DNA of 64,000 nt from Notoacmeibacter marinus (lineage in GTDB: Bacteria > Pseudomonadota > Alphaproteobacteria > Rhizobiales > Rhizobiaceae): the NCBI RefSeq assembly GCF_002238045.1, contig NZ_NBYO01000001.1, forward strand, positions 372,001 to 436,000, written 5' to 3'. A program made the position numbers and the translations under genes. Below are positions 1 to 9,085 of this stretch, piece by piece. The notes under the pieces are model-generated. The model did not search any database and had not been told where the DNA came from. It saw nothing but the letters and a program-made list of their open reading frames with translations. Each line of letters opens with the position of its first letter. The first letter of the stretch is position 1.

Positions 1-251
1 GTGCCGCTGCCATCGGCGTCGACGACGATTTCTGGTTGCGATGCCGGCGCACTGAATGCGCCGAGCGCGTTCAGCAGAGCGGTGTCGCCATGCGACCCGG
101 CAGGGCCGGAACCGTCACCCGCATCGTGCAATGCTACCGCTGTTTCCGCCATGGCCGCATCGAGAAGAATGCGCGGCTCCAGCGCCAGCGGCTTCTCCTC
201 CAACCACAAATCTTCGGTCAGGCCACCGATAGGCCGCTTCGTCCAGAACAT
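1..251 (-). CDS. N-terminal fragment of a LEPR-XLL-type large exoprotein/adhesin (runs off left edge)
   Basis: Reading leftwards from an ATG at 251 gives an open frame of 83 residues with no stop before the window edge, so only the N-terminus is present. Residues 24-33 read LEPRILLDAA, the LEPR-XLL signature found near the N-terminus of very long, repetitive secreted or surface proteins (adhesins with cadherin, Ig-like or RTX repeats). The segment after it is Gly/Ala/Asp-rich and of low complexity, as is usual there. An AAGGGG about 11 bases upstream supports this start; a GTG at 263 is possible. The upstream DNA to about 360 is AT-rich and could carry the promoter. The family call rests on one short motif; repeats and secretion signal lie outside the window. 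Confidence 0.6.
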   Translation of the reverse strand, partial: MFWTKRPIGGLTEDLWLEEKPLALEPRILLDAAMAETAVALHDAGDGSGPAGSHGDTALLNALGAFSAPASQPEIVVDADGSG

Positions 252-495
252 CGTGCCAGCCACCCCTTCGAGCCACGGTTTCCATGGAGGCAGACTGGCA
301 AACGAACCTTAACAAAACGTATTTTAATTGTATTTTCTGTTTATACTCTCTATGGTTGTATTTCTCCAGTGGCGACGAGGAACACTCGTTGCGATCGGCT
401 CCGATCCCAGGGGAATGCATTTTGCCGCTTGAAACCGACGAAACATCCGTCTATCACGCCGCACATTCGCGCCGTGCGCTGCGCCGGGCCGGATA

Positions 496-571
496 GCCGC
501 TTTAGCTCAGTTGGTAGAGCATCGCATTCGTAATGCGGAGGTCGCGTGTTCGAGTCACGCAAGCGGCACCA
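496..571 (+). tRNA. tRNA-Thr (anticodon CGT)
   Basis: Cloverleaf visible by eye: acceptor stem GCCGCTT (496-502) pairs with AAGCGGC (561-567), followed by discriminator A and an encoded CCA (569-571). D-arm GCTC...GAGC, anticodon arm with loop TTCGTAA and anticodon CGT, and T-arm with GTTCGAGTC. It decodes ACG. No duplicated 3' end or integrase was noticed nearby, so nothing suggests use as an attachment site. Confidence 0.97.
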
Positions 572-633
572 TCTCCGCCACTCTGCTGCTACTCCGTTCG
601 ATACCCGTTCGCCAGGTCGTTGCGGACGCCCTT

Positions 634-2184
634 TCAGAACATCCTTGCCGGCAACCATGTCGCCAGTGCCGGAAGCGCCCAGATCAGCGCCACGCCGATG
701 GCCTGTAGCAGGATGAAGGGCATCACGCCGCGATAGATGTCGCCCGTCGTCACGCTGGCGGGCGCGACCCCGCGCAGATAGAACAGCGAAAACCCGAAAG
801 GCGGCGTCAGGAACGATGTCTGCAGGTTGATGGCAAGGATGATGCCCAGCCAGATCGGGTCGTGGCCCAGCAGGATGAGCGTTGGCGTGACGAGCGGCAG
901 TACGATCACAGAAATCTCGACGAAGTCCAGAAAGAACCCCATCACGAACACCACGAGCATGGTGACGAGCAATGCCCCCGTTGCGCCGCCCGGCAGGTTC
1001 TGCAGCCAGTGAGCCACCCGCTCCTCGCCCCCGAGGCCGATGAAAACGAGCGAGAACATGCCGGCGGCCAGAATCGTCGCGAAGATCATGGCCGTCATCG
1101 TCATGGTCGAGGTCAGCGCATCCTGAACCATCCGGGCGCGCATCGCTCCGCGCAGGGCTGCGGCAATGCCCGCAAAGCCGACGGTGGCGAGCAGAATGTA
1201 GATCCCGCCGGCGATCAGGGCGATCAGGCCGAGGTCGTTGCGTTGCAAGCGCACCGGAAACATTCCCGCGGCCAGGGCGAGCGCGATAAGCGCGCAGGCG
1301 CCCGTGAGGATCAGGTAACGCCATTGGCCGATCCGAACCCCTGCCATCAGAAGTGCACCGATCGCCCCGACGGCAGCCGCTTCGGTGGGCGTCGCGATTC
1401 CGGCGAGGATGGATCCCAGAACAGCGAAGATCAGCAGAACGGGCGGCACGATCGCGCTGAGAATTTCCGAGCGGGACGGCCGCTGCAGCTCCTCGGCCGC
1501 CGGAGGCATGTCCTGTGGGCGTACAAGGCCACGCAGCAGGATGTAGACGAGATAGAGCGCCACAAGCAGCAGGCCCGGCACCAGCGCCGCGGCGAAGAAC
1601 TGGCCGACGGACAGCGTCTCGACCGTGAACTTTCCCTGCTCGTACTGCGCCTGCTGATAGGCATTCGACATCACGTCGGCAAGGATGATGAGAAGGGTGG
1701 AAGGCGGGATGATCTGTCCGAGCGTTCCTGCCGTGCAGACGATGCCGGACGCCATACGCGTGTCGTAACCGTTGCGCAGCATGGTCGGCAGCGCAATCAT
1801 GCCCATTGCCACAACGGTCGCGCCGACAATGCCCGTCGAGGCGGCAAGAAGCGCGCCCACCAGCACCACCGAAATGCCGAGACCGCCGCGCAACTGCCCG
1901 AACGCGCGGCCCATCGTGTCCAGAAGGTCTTCGGCGATCCGGCTCTTTTCGAGAAGCGCGCCCATAAGGACGAAGAGCGGAATGGCGATGAGGACCTGGT
2001 TGGAGATCAGTCCGAAGACGCGCTGGCCGAACGCGCCCAGAAGCGAGATGTCCATCACGCCGAGCGCCCATCCGAGATAGGCGAAGAGAACCGCGACGCC
2101 CGCAATGGCAAAGGCGACCGGAAACCCGGAGAGCACCGCGACGATCAGCGCGCCGAACATCATCAGATCGAGATAGGCGCTCAT
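634..2184 (-). CDS. dctM: TRAP transporter large permease (DctM-type), last gene of the hut operon
   Basis: Large integral-membrane subunit of a tripartite ATP-independent periplasmic transporter, which drives solute uptake with a cation gradient. The 516-residue protein is hydrophobic throughout and carries typical DctM segments: the N-terminal helix with GFPVAFAIAG, IPLFVLMGALLEKS, the GxxxPPST stretch (GQIIPPSTLLIIL) and ATPTEAAAVGAIGALL. It is longer than the usual 430 or so residues because about 70 residues with two extra hydrophobic segments follow GALLMAG (about residues 300-370). The start overlaps the dctQ stop as ATGA. It is the distal gene of the leftward hut operon, suggesting import of histidine, urocanate or a related compound; substrate is inferred from context only. 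Confidence 0.92.
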   Translation of the reverse strand: MSAYLDLMMFGALIVAVLSGFPVAFAIAGVAVLFAYLGWALGVMDISLLGAFGQRVFGLISNQVLIAIPLFVLMGALLEKSRIAEDLLDTMGRAFGQLRGGLGISVVLVGALLAASTGIVGATVVAMGMIALPTMLRNGYDTRMASGIVCTAGTLGQIIPPSTLLIILADVMSNAYQQAQYEQGKFTVETLSVGQFFAAALVPGLLLVALYLVYILLRGLVRPQDMPPAAEELQRPSRSEILSAIVPPVLLIFAVLGSILAGIATPTEAAAVGAIGALLMAGVRIGQWRYLILTGACALIALALAAGMFPVRLQRNDLGLIALIAGGIYILLATVGFAGIAAALRGAMRARMVQDALTSTMTMTAMIFATILAAGMFSLVFIGLGGEERVAHWLQNLPGGATGALLVTMLVVFVMGFFLDFVEISVIVLPLVTPTLILLGHDPIWLGIILAINLQTSFLTPPFGFSLFYLRGVAPASVTTGDIYRGVMPFILLQAIGVALIWALPALATWLPARMF

Positions 2185-2678
2185 GCCTCGAACTCCTCGG
2201 CGACCAGCCGCACGAGGATCGCCAGCGACTGTAGCGTCACCAGAATGCAGAACGCGGGGATGAGCGATTTCAACAGGAAGACCGCCTCGATCCCGCCAAC
2301 GGAGATCGGGCCTTCAAGAATTTTCCATGAATTGCGGACGGATGGCCATGACCACCAAAACAAGGCGGCCATTGCCGGCAGGAGAAGAAGGAGGTGCCCG
2401 GCAATGTCGATCCTTCGGCGCGCCGCCAGCGACAGGTCGGCATAGAACACATCGACCCGGACGTGGCGGTCGACCAGCAGCGTATAGCCCGCCGCCAGCA
2501 TGAAAAGGGCGCCGTGCAGATAGAGGACGCTTTCCTGCGCGGCGATGGAATTGACGCCGAAGACGTACCGGCCGACGACGATGGCGAACTGCACCAGCAC
2601 CATCAGCAGCGCCAGCCAGCGCAGCGTCAGGCCCAGCCATCGGTTCATCGCATCGATAAGCTGCGCAAAGCGCCGCAT
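2181..2678 (-). CDS. dctQ: TRAP transporter small permease (DctQ-type)
   Basis: Small membrane subunit of the TRAP transporter, 165 residues with about four hydrophobic segments (for example LRWLALLMVLVQFAIVVGRYV near the N-terminus and LLLLLPAMAALFWW mid-protein), the usual DctQ size and topology. It pairs with DctM to form the membrane complex that receives solute from the periplasmic DctP protein. The gene overlaps dctM by four bases and lies 61 bases downstream of dctP, separated by a strong hairpin. Family assignment follows from topology plus unambiguous neighbours; DctQ proteins have little sequence conservation. Confidence 0.88.
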   Translation of the reverse strand: MRRFAQLIDAMNRWLGLTLRWLALLMVLVQFAIVVGRYVFGVNSIAAQESVLYLHGALFMLAAGYTLLVDRHVRVDVFYADLSLAARRRIDIAGHLLLLLPAMAALFWWSWPSVRNSWKILEGPISVGGIEAVFLLKSLIPAFCILVTLQSLAILVRLVAEEFEA

Positions 2679-2698
2679 GGCCTATCCTTTTCGGGACG

Positions 2699-2734
2699 AT
2701 GGCGCGCGATCGAACATTCCCGACCGCGCGCCAT
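2699..2734 (-). other. Intercistronic hairpin between dctP and dctQ
   Basis: ATGGCGCGCGATCG (2699-2712) pairs with CGACCGCGCGCCAT (2721-2734), a 14-bp stem with one G-U pair and an 8-base loop. It follows the dctP stop by five bases in the direction of transcription and has no T-run after it. It is more likely an mRNA-stabilising or attenuating hairpin that raises binding-protein levels over permease levels than a full terminator. Confidence 0.6.
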
Positions 2735-2739
2735 TGGCT

Positions 2740-3822
2740 TCAGTAGCCGAACACGTCGGCGCGGGCGTTCATCTGCCCATTGTCGGCGTAGGTCATGTAG
2801 CCACCCACACTGTCACGATACGCCACGAAGCTCTCGGTGATGCGGCGCACCAGCTCATCCTCGTTCTCGCGCAGTTCGCCGATCACCTCCTTGGCAGCAG
2901 CTCCCATGGTGTCGAGCACATCCTGCGGGAACATGCGAACCTGCACGCCGTCCTCCTCGACCAGCTTCTTCAGCGCGATGGCATGTTTGGTGGTGTATTC
3001 CGTCCAGACCGCATTGTAGAGGCTTTCGCAGGCAAGCTGCACGACCTGTTTCAGGTCGTCCGGCAAATCCTCGAATGCGGCGGCGTTGACACCGCATTCC
3101 TCCGCCGAAGACGGCTCGCCGACGCCGGGCCAGTAATAATTCTTGGCCACTTGCTGATAGCCGAGCGCGCTGTCGGTCCACGGACCGATGAATTCGCCGG
3201 CATCCAGTGCGCCGGTCTGCAGCGCCTGGAACATGGCGGGGCCGCTCATCGCCTCCGAGGCCATTCCGATCCGCGCGCACATTTCGGAAGCCAGGCCGGT
3301 GGTGCGGAATTTCAGCCCTTTCAGATCTTCCGCCGAATTGATCTCGGTGCGGAACCAGCCACCCCATTGCGGGCCCGAATTTCCGCAGAGGAACGGCTTG
3401 ATGCCGAACCGGCCATACATCTCGTCGTAGAGGGCCTGACCGCCGCCATGGGCCAACCAGCCGACCTGTTCATCGGCGCGCAGGCCGAAGGGCTGCGATC
3501 CGAAGAGCAGAATACCCTTCGACTTCGACCCCCAATAGGCGGGAACAGCGTGATAGAGTTCCGCCGTGCCTTCGCTGACCGCATCGAAGACGCCGTTGCC
3601 CGGCACCAACTCGCCGGAGGCAAAGAGCTTCACCTCGATCCGACCGCCGGAGAGCGTGGTGATACGGTCCGCCAGCATCTGGGCGGCGACACCAGGACCC
3701 GGCAGATTCTTCGGCCATGCCGTGACCATTTTCCACTGGCGGATATCCTGCGCGATCGCCGGCGTCGCCAGCGGCGCTGCCAGGCCGGCCGCGCCGACCG
3801 TGAGAAATTTCCGTCTTTCCAT
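2740..3822 (-). CDS. dctP: TRAP transporter periplasmic solute-binding protein (DctP/FcbT1-like, Tat signal)
   Basis: Periplasmic receptor of the TRAP transporter. The 360-residue protein starts with ERRKFLTVGAAG and a hydrophobic stretch ending in TPAIAQ, a twin-arginine signal peptide. The mature part has family hallmarks: KMVTAWPKNLPG at its start, GLKFRTTGLASEM and GEFIGPWTD in the ligand cleft. It resembles the FcbT1 (mannitol/chloroaromatic) branch. The start at 3822 is fixed by an AAGGAG about 8 bases upstream and by the signal peptide; a longer frame to 4074 would place the Tat motif internally. hutU ends only 26 bases upstream, so it should be co-transcribed with the hut genes. Confidence 0.93.
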   Translation of the reverse strand: MERRKFLTVGAAGLAAPLATPAIAQDIRQWKMVTAWPKNLPGPGVAAQMLADRITTLSGGRIEVKLFASGELVPGNGVFDAVSEGTAELYHAVPAYWGSKSKGILLFGSQPFGLRADEQVGWLAHGGGQALYDEMYGRFGIKPFLCGNSGPQWGGWFRTEINSAEDLKGLKFRTTGLASEMCARIGMASEAMSGPAMFQALQTGALDAGEFIGPWTDSALGYQQVAKNYYWPGVGEPSSAEECGVNAAAFEDLPDDLKQVVQLACESLYNAVWTEYTTKHAIALKKLVEEDGVQVRMFPQDVLDTMGAAAKEVIGELRENEDELVRRITESFVAYRDSVGGYMTYADNGQMNARADVFGY

Positions 3823-3848
3823 GGTATCGCTCCTTGTTGAATTCGGTT

Positions 3849-5522
3849 TCAGTTTCCAAGAATGCCCGGCAACCTCAAGCCATGCTCCTCCGCGCAGGCG
3901 ATCGCCGTTTCGTATCCGGCATCGGCGTGTCGCCAGACGCCCGATGCCGGGTCGTTCCACAGCACCCGTTCCAGACGCCGCGCCGCCTCCGGTGTGCCAT
4001 CGGCGACGATCACAACCCCGGCATGCTGGCTGAAGCCCATGCCGACGCCGCCACCGTGATGCAGGCTGACCCATGTCGCGCCGGACGCGGTGTTCACCAG
4101 CGCGTTCAGAAGAGGCCAGTCGCTAACCGCGTCCGAACCATCCTTCATCGATTCCGTTTCCCGGTTGGGGCTGGCGACCGATCCGCTATCGAGGTGATCG
4201 CGGCCGATCACCACCGGCGCCTTCAACTCGCCGCTGGCGACCATTTCGTTGAACTTCAGCCCGGCGCGATGCCGGTCGCCGAGGCCGATCCAGCAGATGC
4301 GCGCCGGCAGACCCTGAAAGCTGATGCGCTCGCGCGCCATGTCGAGCCAGGTGTGCAGCTTCTCATTGTCAGGAAACAGCTCCTTCATCGCCTGGTCGGT
4401 CTTGTAGATATCCTCCGGGTCGCCCGATAGCGCGCACCAGCGGAACGGGCCGATCCCCTCGCAGAAGAGCGGGCGAATATAGGCGGGCACGAAACCGGGG
4501 AAGGCGAAGGCGTTTTCCAGCCCCTCCTCCTTGGCGACCTGGCGGATATTGTTACCGTAATCGAGCGTCGGCACGCCATCGTTCCAGAAGTCGACCATCG
4601 CTTTGACGTGCACCTTCATTGAGGCGCGCGCGGCTTTTTCGACGGCTTTCGGATCGCTTTCGCGACGGTCGCGCCATTGCGCCATCGTCCAGCCCTGCGG
4701 CAAATAACCGTTCACCGGGTCGTGGGCGCTGGTCTGGTCGGTGACGATATCGGGACGAACACCCCGCCTATGAATTTCCGGGAAGATGTCGGCGGCGTTG
4801 CCGAGTAGCGCAACGGATTTGGCCTCTCCCGCTTCGGTCCAGCGCGCGATCATCTCCAGCGCCTCATCGAGGCTTTCAGCCTTTTCGTCGACATACCGGG
4901 TGCGTAACCGGAAATCGATGCTGTCGGGATTGCACTCCACCGCGAGGCAGCAGGCCCCAGCCATCACTGCCGCCAAAGGCTGGGCGCCGCCCATGCCGCC
5001 AAGGCCGCCCGTCAGGATCCATTTGCCCTTCAGGTCGCCATCATAGTGTTGCCGGCCGGCCTCGGCGAAAGTCTCGTAGGTGCCCTGAACTATGCCTTGG
5101 CTGCCGATATAGATCCACGATCCGGCCGTCATCTGGCCGTACATCATCAGACCCTTGCGATCGAGCTCGTTGAAATGGTCCCAGTTGGCCCAATGCGGCA
5201 CGATGTTGGAATTGGCGATCAGCACGCGGGGCGCATCCGGATGCGTTTTGACGATGGCGACGGGCTTGCCAGACTGCACCACGAGGGTCTCGTCCGCTTC
5301 CAGATCCTTCAGCCCCGCCACGATGCGGTCGAAATCGCTCCATGTCCGAGCCGCACGGCCAATTCCCCCATACACGACCAGTTCATGTGGGTTCTCGGCA
5401 ACATCGGGATGCAGATTGTTCATCAACATGCGCATCGCCGCTTCGGTCAGCCAGCTCTTGGCCGTGATTTCGGAGCCGGTCGGTGGAAAAACATCGCGCT
5501 GATTGTGTCGGGGGTCGATCAT
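3849..5522 (-). CDS. hutU: Urocanate hydratase
   Basis: Second step of histidine degradation: adds water to urocanate to give 4-imidazolone-5-propionate, using tightly bound NAD+ as electrophile, in the cytoplasm. Full length at 557 residues. Visible signatures are the glycine-rich NAD+-binding stretch [14 protein letters not shown] (about 171-184), [15 protein letters not shown] after it, and the active-site region [11 protein letters not shown] with Cys410, the position of the catalytic-site cysteine in the Pseudomonas enzyme. Its ATG overlaps the hutG stop by four bases (translational coupling). The next gene downstream is the TRAP binding protein. Confidence 0.98.
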   Translation of the reverse strand: MIDPRHNQRDVFPPTGSEITAKSWLTEAAMRMLMNNLHPDVAENPHELVVYGGIGRAARTWSDFDRIVAGLKDLEADETLVVQSGKPVAIVKTHPDAPRVLIANSNIVPHWANWDHFNELDRKGLMMYGQMTAGSWIYIGSQGIVQGTYETFAEAGRQHYDGDLKGKWILTGGLGGMGGAQPLAAVMAGACCLAVECNPDSIDFRLRTRYVDEKAESLDEALEMIARWTEAGEAKSVALLGNAADIFPEIHRRGVRPDIVTDQTSAHDPVNGYLPQGWTMAQWRDRRESDPKAVEKAARASMKVHVKAMVDFWNDGVPTLDYGNNIRQVAKEEGLENAFAFPGFVPAYIRPLFCEGIGPFRWCALSGDPEDIYKTDQAMKELFPDNEKLHTWLDMARERISFQGLPARICWIGLGDRHRAGLKFNEMVASGELKAPVVIGRDHLDSGSVASPNRETESMKDGSDAVSDWPLLNALVNTASGATWVSLHHGGGVGMGFSQHAGVVIVADGTPEAARRLERVLWNDPASGVWRHADAGYETAIACAEEHGLRLPGILGN

Positions 5523-6307
5523 TCCGGTCTCCAGCAGATCAAACTATCGAGTATTGTTCTGAGATGGGCGCGCAGCCGGTCCGCCGGCCGGGGCAAATAG
5601 GTCCAGGGTGCGCTTTCGAGCATGTAGGTCGATTGCGCCAACTCCATCTGGATCGCATGAACCCGGTCGGCGGGACGACCGTAATGGCGGGTCGTCCAGC
5701 CGCCCTTGAAGCGGCCATTGACGATCGAGCTGTAGCCCTCGGCCTTTTGGCATATTCCGGCGACAGCCTTTTGGATGCCGGCCGCACACGTCGTTCCGCC
5801 ATCGGTTCCAATGTTGAAGTCCGGCAGTTTTCCGTCGAACAGGAAGGGAATGCGCGAACGGATCGAGTGGCAGTCATAGAGGATTGCGAAACCGTGGCGC
5901 GCGTTCACCCGCTCCAGTTCCGCTGCCAGCGCGGCGTGATAGGACGCATGATAAGCCAACCGGCGGCGCTCGACTTCCACCTCGTTCGGTGCGCGGCCAT
6001 CACGATAGATGGGTTCACCGTCGAAATCGGTGAGCGGACAAAGCCCGGTCGTGTTCTGGCCGGGATAGAGGCTCGCGCCGGACGGATCGCGGTTAACGTC
6101 GATCACGTAGCGGTGGACCGTCGTGCGTACGGTGGTCACGCCATCGACGAGGCCATCGTAGAGCTCGTGAATATGCCAGTCCGTATCGGCCAGCTTCCGG
6201 CCGGTTTCGTTCAGCGCGTCCGCCACATCGGCGGGCAGATCGGTGCCTGTATGCGGCAGGCCCAGCACGAGCGGGCTGTCACCACGGGACAGTTCGACAA
6301 TGCTCAT
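5519..6307 (-). CDS. hutG: N-formylglutamate deformylase
   Basis: Last step of the five-step histidine pathway: hydrolyses N-formyl-L-glutamate to glutamate and formate. The 262-residue protein has the expected length and motifs (LPHTGTDLP near residue 17, [27 protein letters not shown] with the metal-binding Asp-Cys-His). The ATG at 6307 is chosen because it overlaps the hutH stop as ATGA and gives [12 protein letters not shown]; the frame is open further upstream, but only inside hutH. It works with HutF, encoded divergently, rather than the one-step formiminoglutamase route. Confidence 0.96.
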   Translation of the reverse strand: MSIVELSRGDSPLVLGLPHTGTDLPADVADALNETGRKLADTDWHIHELYDGLVDGVTTVRTTVHRYVIDVNRDPSGASLYPGQNTTGLCPLTDFDGEPIYRDGRAPNEVEVERRRLAYHASYHAALAAELERVNARHGFAILYDCHSIRSRIPFLFDGKLPDFNIGTDGGTTCAAGIQKAVAGICQKAEGYSSIVNGRFKGGWTTRHYGRPADRVHAIQMELAQSTYMLESAPWTYLPRPADRLRAHLRTILDSLICWRPE

Positions 6308-7821
6308 AGCGCCAGTTCCAGCCCGGCGGCCTGCGACAGCGCATCGTCGCGAACAAGGCGCGCGGCGGCCTCGATATCGGGCGCCAGGTACCGGTCGTCG
6401 GTCAGCGATGGAACATGGCTCCGCAGGGCCTCGATCACCCCCCGCAAGGCCGATGAGGTGAGAAGCGGCGCACGCGCCTCGATACCCTGGCTGGCGCAAA
6501 GCGCCTCGACGCCAAGAATAACCGACAAATTGGCGTTCATCCGAGCCAGGCGGCGCGCACCATGGGCCGCCATGCTGACATGATCCTCCTGGTTGGCCGA
6601 GGTGGGCGTGCTGTCGGTCGAGCAGGGATTGGCCAGATGCTTGTTCTCGCTCATAAGAGCCGCGGTTGTCACCTCGGCGATCATGAAGCCGGAATTCAGC
6701 CCTGGTTGCGGCGTCAGAAATGGCGGCAGATCGAAACTCAGTGCCGGATCGACCATCAGCGCCACCCGACGCTGCGCGATTGCGCCGATCTCCGCCAAAG
6801 CCAGCGCGATCTGATCGGCAGCGAAGGCCACCGGCTCGGCGTGGAAATTGCCGCCGGAGAAAATCCCGGCCTCGGTCACCAGCGGATTGTCCGTAACCGC
6901 GTTCGCCTCGATCTCCAGCGTGCGGCCGGCAAAACGCAGGAGGTCCAGCGCTGCGCCCACCACCTGCGGCTGGCAGCGGATGCAGTAAGGATCCTGAACG
7001 CGGGTGTCGCCTTCCCGATGGCTTTCCCGGATCGCGCTGCCCGCCATCAGTTCAGCCATCGCGCCGGCCACGTCGATCTGGCCCGGTTGACCGCGCAGAC
7101 GGTGGATTTCCGGCCGCAATGGCTGGGTCGATCCCATGATCGCGTCGGTCGAAAGACAGGACGTCACCACCGAGGCCCGCAGCATCCGCCCGCCATCGAA
7201 AAGCGCCGCCAGCGCGCAGGCCGTCGAAAATTGCGTGCCATTGATGAGCGCCAGCCCTTCTTTCGGACCGAGCACGACTGGCGAAAGCCCGCAACGCGCC
7301 AGCGCAGCCTCGCCTGGCATGCGCTCACCGTCGACTATCGCCTCGCCCTGTCCGATCATCACGGCGGCCAGGTGGGCCAGCGGCGCCAGATCGCCCGATG
7401 CGCCCACCGAACCCTGCGACGGGATGACCGGCGTCACGCCCTTGGCCAGAAGACCTTCGATCAGCGCGCAAATTTCCCAGCGAACGCCCGATGCACCACG
7501 ACCGAGCGACAGAAGTTTGAGTACCATCATCAGCCGGGTCGTATCGGCTTCGAGTGGCTCGCCTACGCCGCAGCAATGGCTGAGGATCAGGTTGCACTGC
7601 AATGTTTCGGTATCCTCCGGCGCGATGCGCACCGAGGAAAGCTTGCCGAAACCGGTATTGACGCCATAGACCGGCGCGTCGCCCTGCGCGGCGTCGCGCA
7701 CCCGTTCCGCTGCAATATCGACCGCATTTCGCGCCGCCGGATCGAGCGTGGCGCTATTTCCGCGCCAGGCCTGTTCGAGCATGACGAGCGTGGTTTCGCC
7801 CGGAACGAGAACAAGGCTCAT
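6304..7821 (-). CDS. hutH: Histidine ammonia-lyase
   Basis: First step of histidine degradation: eliminates ammonia from L-histidine to give trans-urocanate. The 505-residue protein has the Ala-Ser-Gly triad (141-143, in [14 protein letters not shown]) that cyclises into the MIO electrophile, the catalytic Tyr52 in [12 protein letters not shown], and the C-terminal [17 protein letters not shown] stretch. The start at 7821 overlaps the hutI stop by four bases and matches the family N-terminus; upstream frame extension lies inside hutI. Third reading step of a tightly coupled hutI-hutH-hutG-hutU series. Confidence 0.98.
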   Translation of the reverse strand: MSLVLVPGETTLVMLEQAWRGNSATLDPAARNAVDIAAERVRDAAQGDAPVYGVNTGFGKLSSVRIAPEDTETLQCNLILSHCCGVGEPLEADTTRLMMVLKLLSLGRGASGVRWEICALIEGLLAKGVTPVIPSQGSVGASGDLAPLAHLAAVMIGQGEAIVDGERMPGEAALARCGLSPVVLGPKEGLALINGTQFSTACALAALFDGGRMLRASVVTSCLSTDAIMGSTQPLRPEIHRLRGQPGQIDVAGAMAELMAGSAIRESHREGDTRVQDPYCIRCQPQVVGAALDLLRFAGRTLEIEANAVTDNPLVTEAGIFSGGNFHAEPVAFAADQIALALAEIGAIAQRRVALMVDPALSFDLPPFLTPQPGLNSGFMIAEVTTAALMSENKHLANPCSTDSTPTSANQEDHVSMAAHGARRLARMNANLSVILGVEALCASQGIEARAPLLTSSALRGVIEALRSHVPSLTDDRYLAPDIEAAARLVRDDALSQAAGLELAL

Positions 7822-9014
7822 ATGCTGCCTCCGAAGATAGGGCGGTGAAGCGGATTGATGCCGATGCCGTATGACAGTTCGGCCGGATCGGTGACGTCCC
7901 AAACGGCGAGATCGGCGCGCTTGCCGATGGCGATCTCGCCGCAATCGTCCAATCCCAATGCGCGCGCGGCGTTCTTCGTCGTACCCGCGAGCGCCTCGGC
8001 GGGCGTCAGGCCGAACAGCGTGCAGGCCATGTTCATTGCCAGCAATACCGAGCCCATGGGAGACGAGCCGGGATTCCAATCGGTTGCGACCGCGATCGGC
8101 ACGCCGTGATTGCGAAACGCAGCGACGGGCGGTTTCTGCGCCTCATGCAGCGTATAGAACGCGCCTGGCAGCAGGACCGCGACACTGCCGGCTTGCGCCA
8201 GCGCTTGCGCATCGGCTCCCGTCGCATATTCCACATGATCCGCGGATAGCGCGCCATACTGCGCTGCGAGCGCCGCACCGCCCAGGTTCGAAAGCTGTTC
8301 GGCATGAAGCTTGACGGGCAGACCCAGCGCCCTGGCGCGGTCGAAGACACGGGCGATCTGCGCCGGGTCGAACGCGATCCCTTCACAGAAGCCATCCACC
8401 GCATCGACGAGACCTTCGGCATGAGCGGCGTCGAGCGCGGGCAAGCAAATCTCGTCGATATAGATGTCCGGATCCATGCCCTTTGGCGCGGCATGGGCAC
8501 CGAGAAACGAGGTCACGACTCGAACCGGACGCTGCACCGCGATCTGACGTGCGACCCGCAGCATCTTCAGTTCGGTCTCGGTATCGAGCCCATAGCCCGA
8601 CTTCACCTCGATGACGGCAACGCCTTGTGCAATAAGTGCATCTGCGCGGTTGAGCGCGCTCGCCAGCAACTCCGCTTCCGACGCCTCCCGCGTCGCAGCG
8701 ACCGTCGAGACGATGCCGCCGCCGGCACGGGCGATCTCTTCGTAGCTCGCCCCCTCCAGCCGCATTTCGAATTCGCGGGCACGATTGCCGCCATGGACAA
8801 TATGGGTGTGACAGTCGATCAGGGCCGGAGTGACCAGACGCCCGTCCATTGCCGAACGTTCCGCCGTTGCGAAGGTCTGCGGCAGGTCGGCCTCTCTGCC
8901 CACCCAGCTGATACGCATGTCTTCGATGACGATGGCCGCATCATGCACGAGGCCATAGCCTTCGCCCGCCATCGTTGCAGCCGTGACCTGCGTGATCAGT
9001 CGAGTTCCGGGCAT
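7818..9014 (-). CDS. hutI: Imidazolonepropionase
   Basis: Third step of histidine degradation: metal-dependent ring opening of 4-imidazolone-5-propionate to N-formimino-L-glutamate. An amidohydrolase of 398 residues from the chosen start, with metal ligands [18 protein letters not shown] and the [10 protein letters not shown] stretch. I choose the ATG at 9014 because AAGAGGT lies 5 bases upstream and the product (MPGTRLITQ) matches the normal N-terminus. An ATG at 9047 adds 11 residues but sits inside the operator palindrome and lacks a ribosome-binding site. First gene of the leftward hut-TRAP operon. Confidence 0.96.
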   Translation of the reverse strand: MPGTRLITQVTAATMAGEGYGLVHDAAIVIEDMRISWVGREADLPQTFATAERSAMDGRLVTPALIDCHTHIVHGGNRAREFEMRLEGASYEEIARAGGGIVSTVAATREASEAELLASALNRADALIAQGVAVIEVKSGYGLDTETELKMLRVARQIAVQRPVRVVTSFLGAHAAPKGMDPDIYIDEICLPALDAAHAEGLVDAVDGFCEGIAFDPAQIARVFDRARALGLPVKLHAEQLSNLGGAALAAQYGALSADHVEYATGADAQALAQAGSVAVLLPGAFYTLHEAQKPPVAAFRNHGVPIAVATDWNPGSSPMGSVLLAMNMACTLFGLTPAEALAGTTKNAARALGLDDCGEIAIGKRADLAVWDVTDPAELSYGIGINPLHRPIFGGSI

Positions 9015-9044
9015 CGCCACCTCTTGATTGTCGGCACTTCCACT

Positions 9045-9068
9045 CATAATAAGTAGCTACTTATTATG
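9045..9068. promoter_or_regulatory. Perfect 24-bp palindrome, likely HutC operator
   Basis: The half-site CATAATAAGTAG (9045-9056) is followed directly by its exact reverse complement (9057-9068). It lies alone in the short gap between divergent hutI and hutF, is AT-rich against GC-rich surroundings, and has a GTAGCTAC core. The GntR/HutC-family repressor gene is in the hutF operon. Binding here would block transcription both ways until urocanate, the known HutC inducer, releases the protein. The palindrome is seen directly; the HutC link is inferred. Confidence 0.75.
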
Positions 9069-9085
9069 TCAACATAGGCTGTGCG

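Noticed and set aside
496-571. tRNA-Thr as an attachment site for a genomic island
   Set aside because: No integrase, no compositional break and no second copy of the tRNA 3' end was noticed downstream; the neighbouring genes are ordinary metabolic genes.
350-2071. Long open frame of 573 codons on the minus strand, another frame of dctM
   Set aside because: Its product is Arg/Asp/Ala-rich with no domain and lies wholly under dctM and across the tRNA; it is a GC-rich shadow frame.
862-2445. Long plus-strand open frame of 527 codons opposite dctM and dctQ
   Set aside because: Composition (His/Arg/Asp/Gln-rich, no hydrophobic core) is typical of antisense frames of membrane-protein genes; no ribosome-binding site.
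9045-9068. Short ATG-initiated frame at 9066 reading out of the hut palindrome
   Set aside because: It reaches a TAG after three codons; the ATG exists only because the palindrome mirrors the CAT on the other side.
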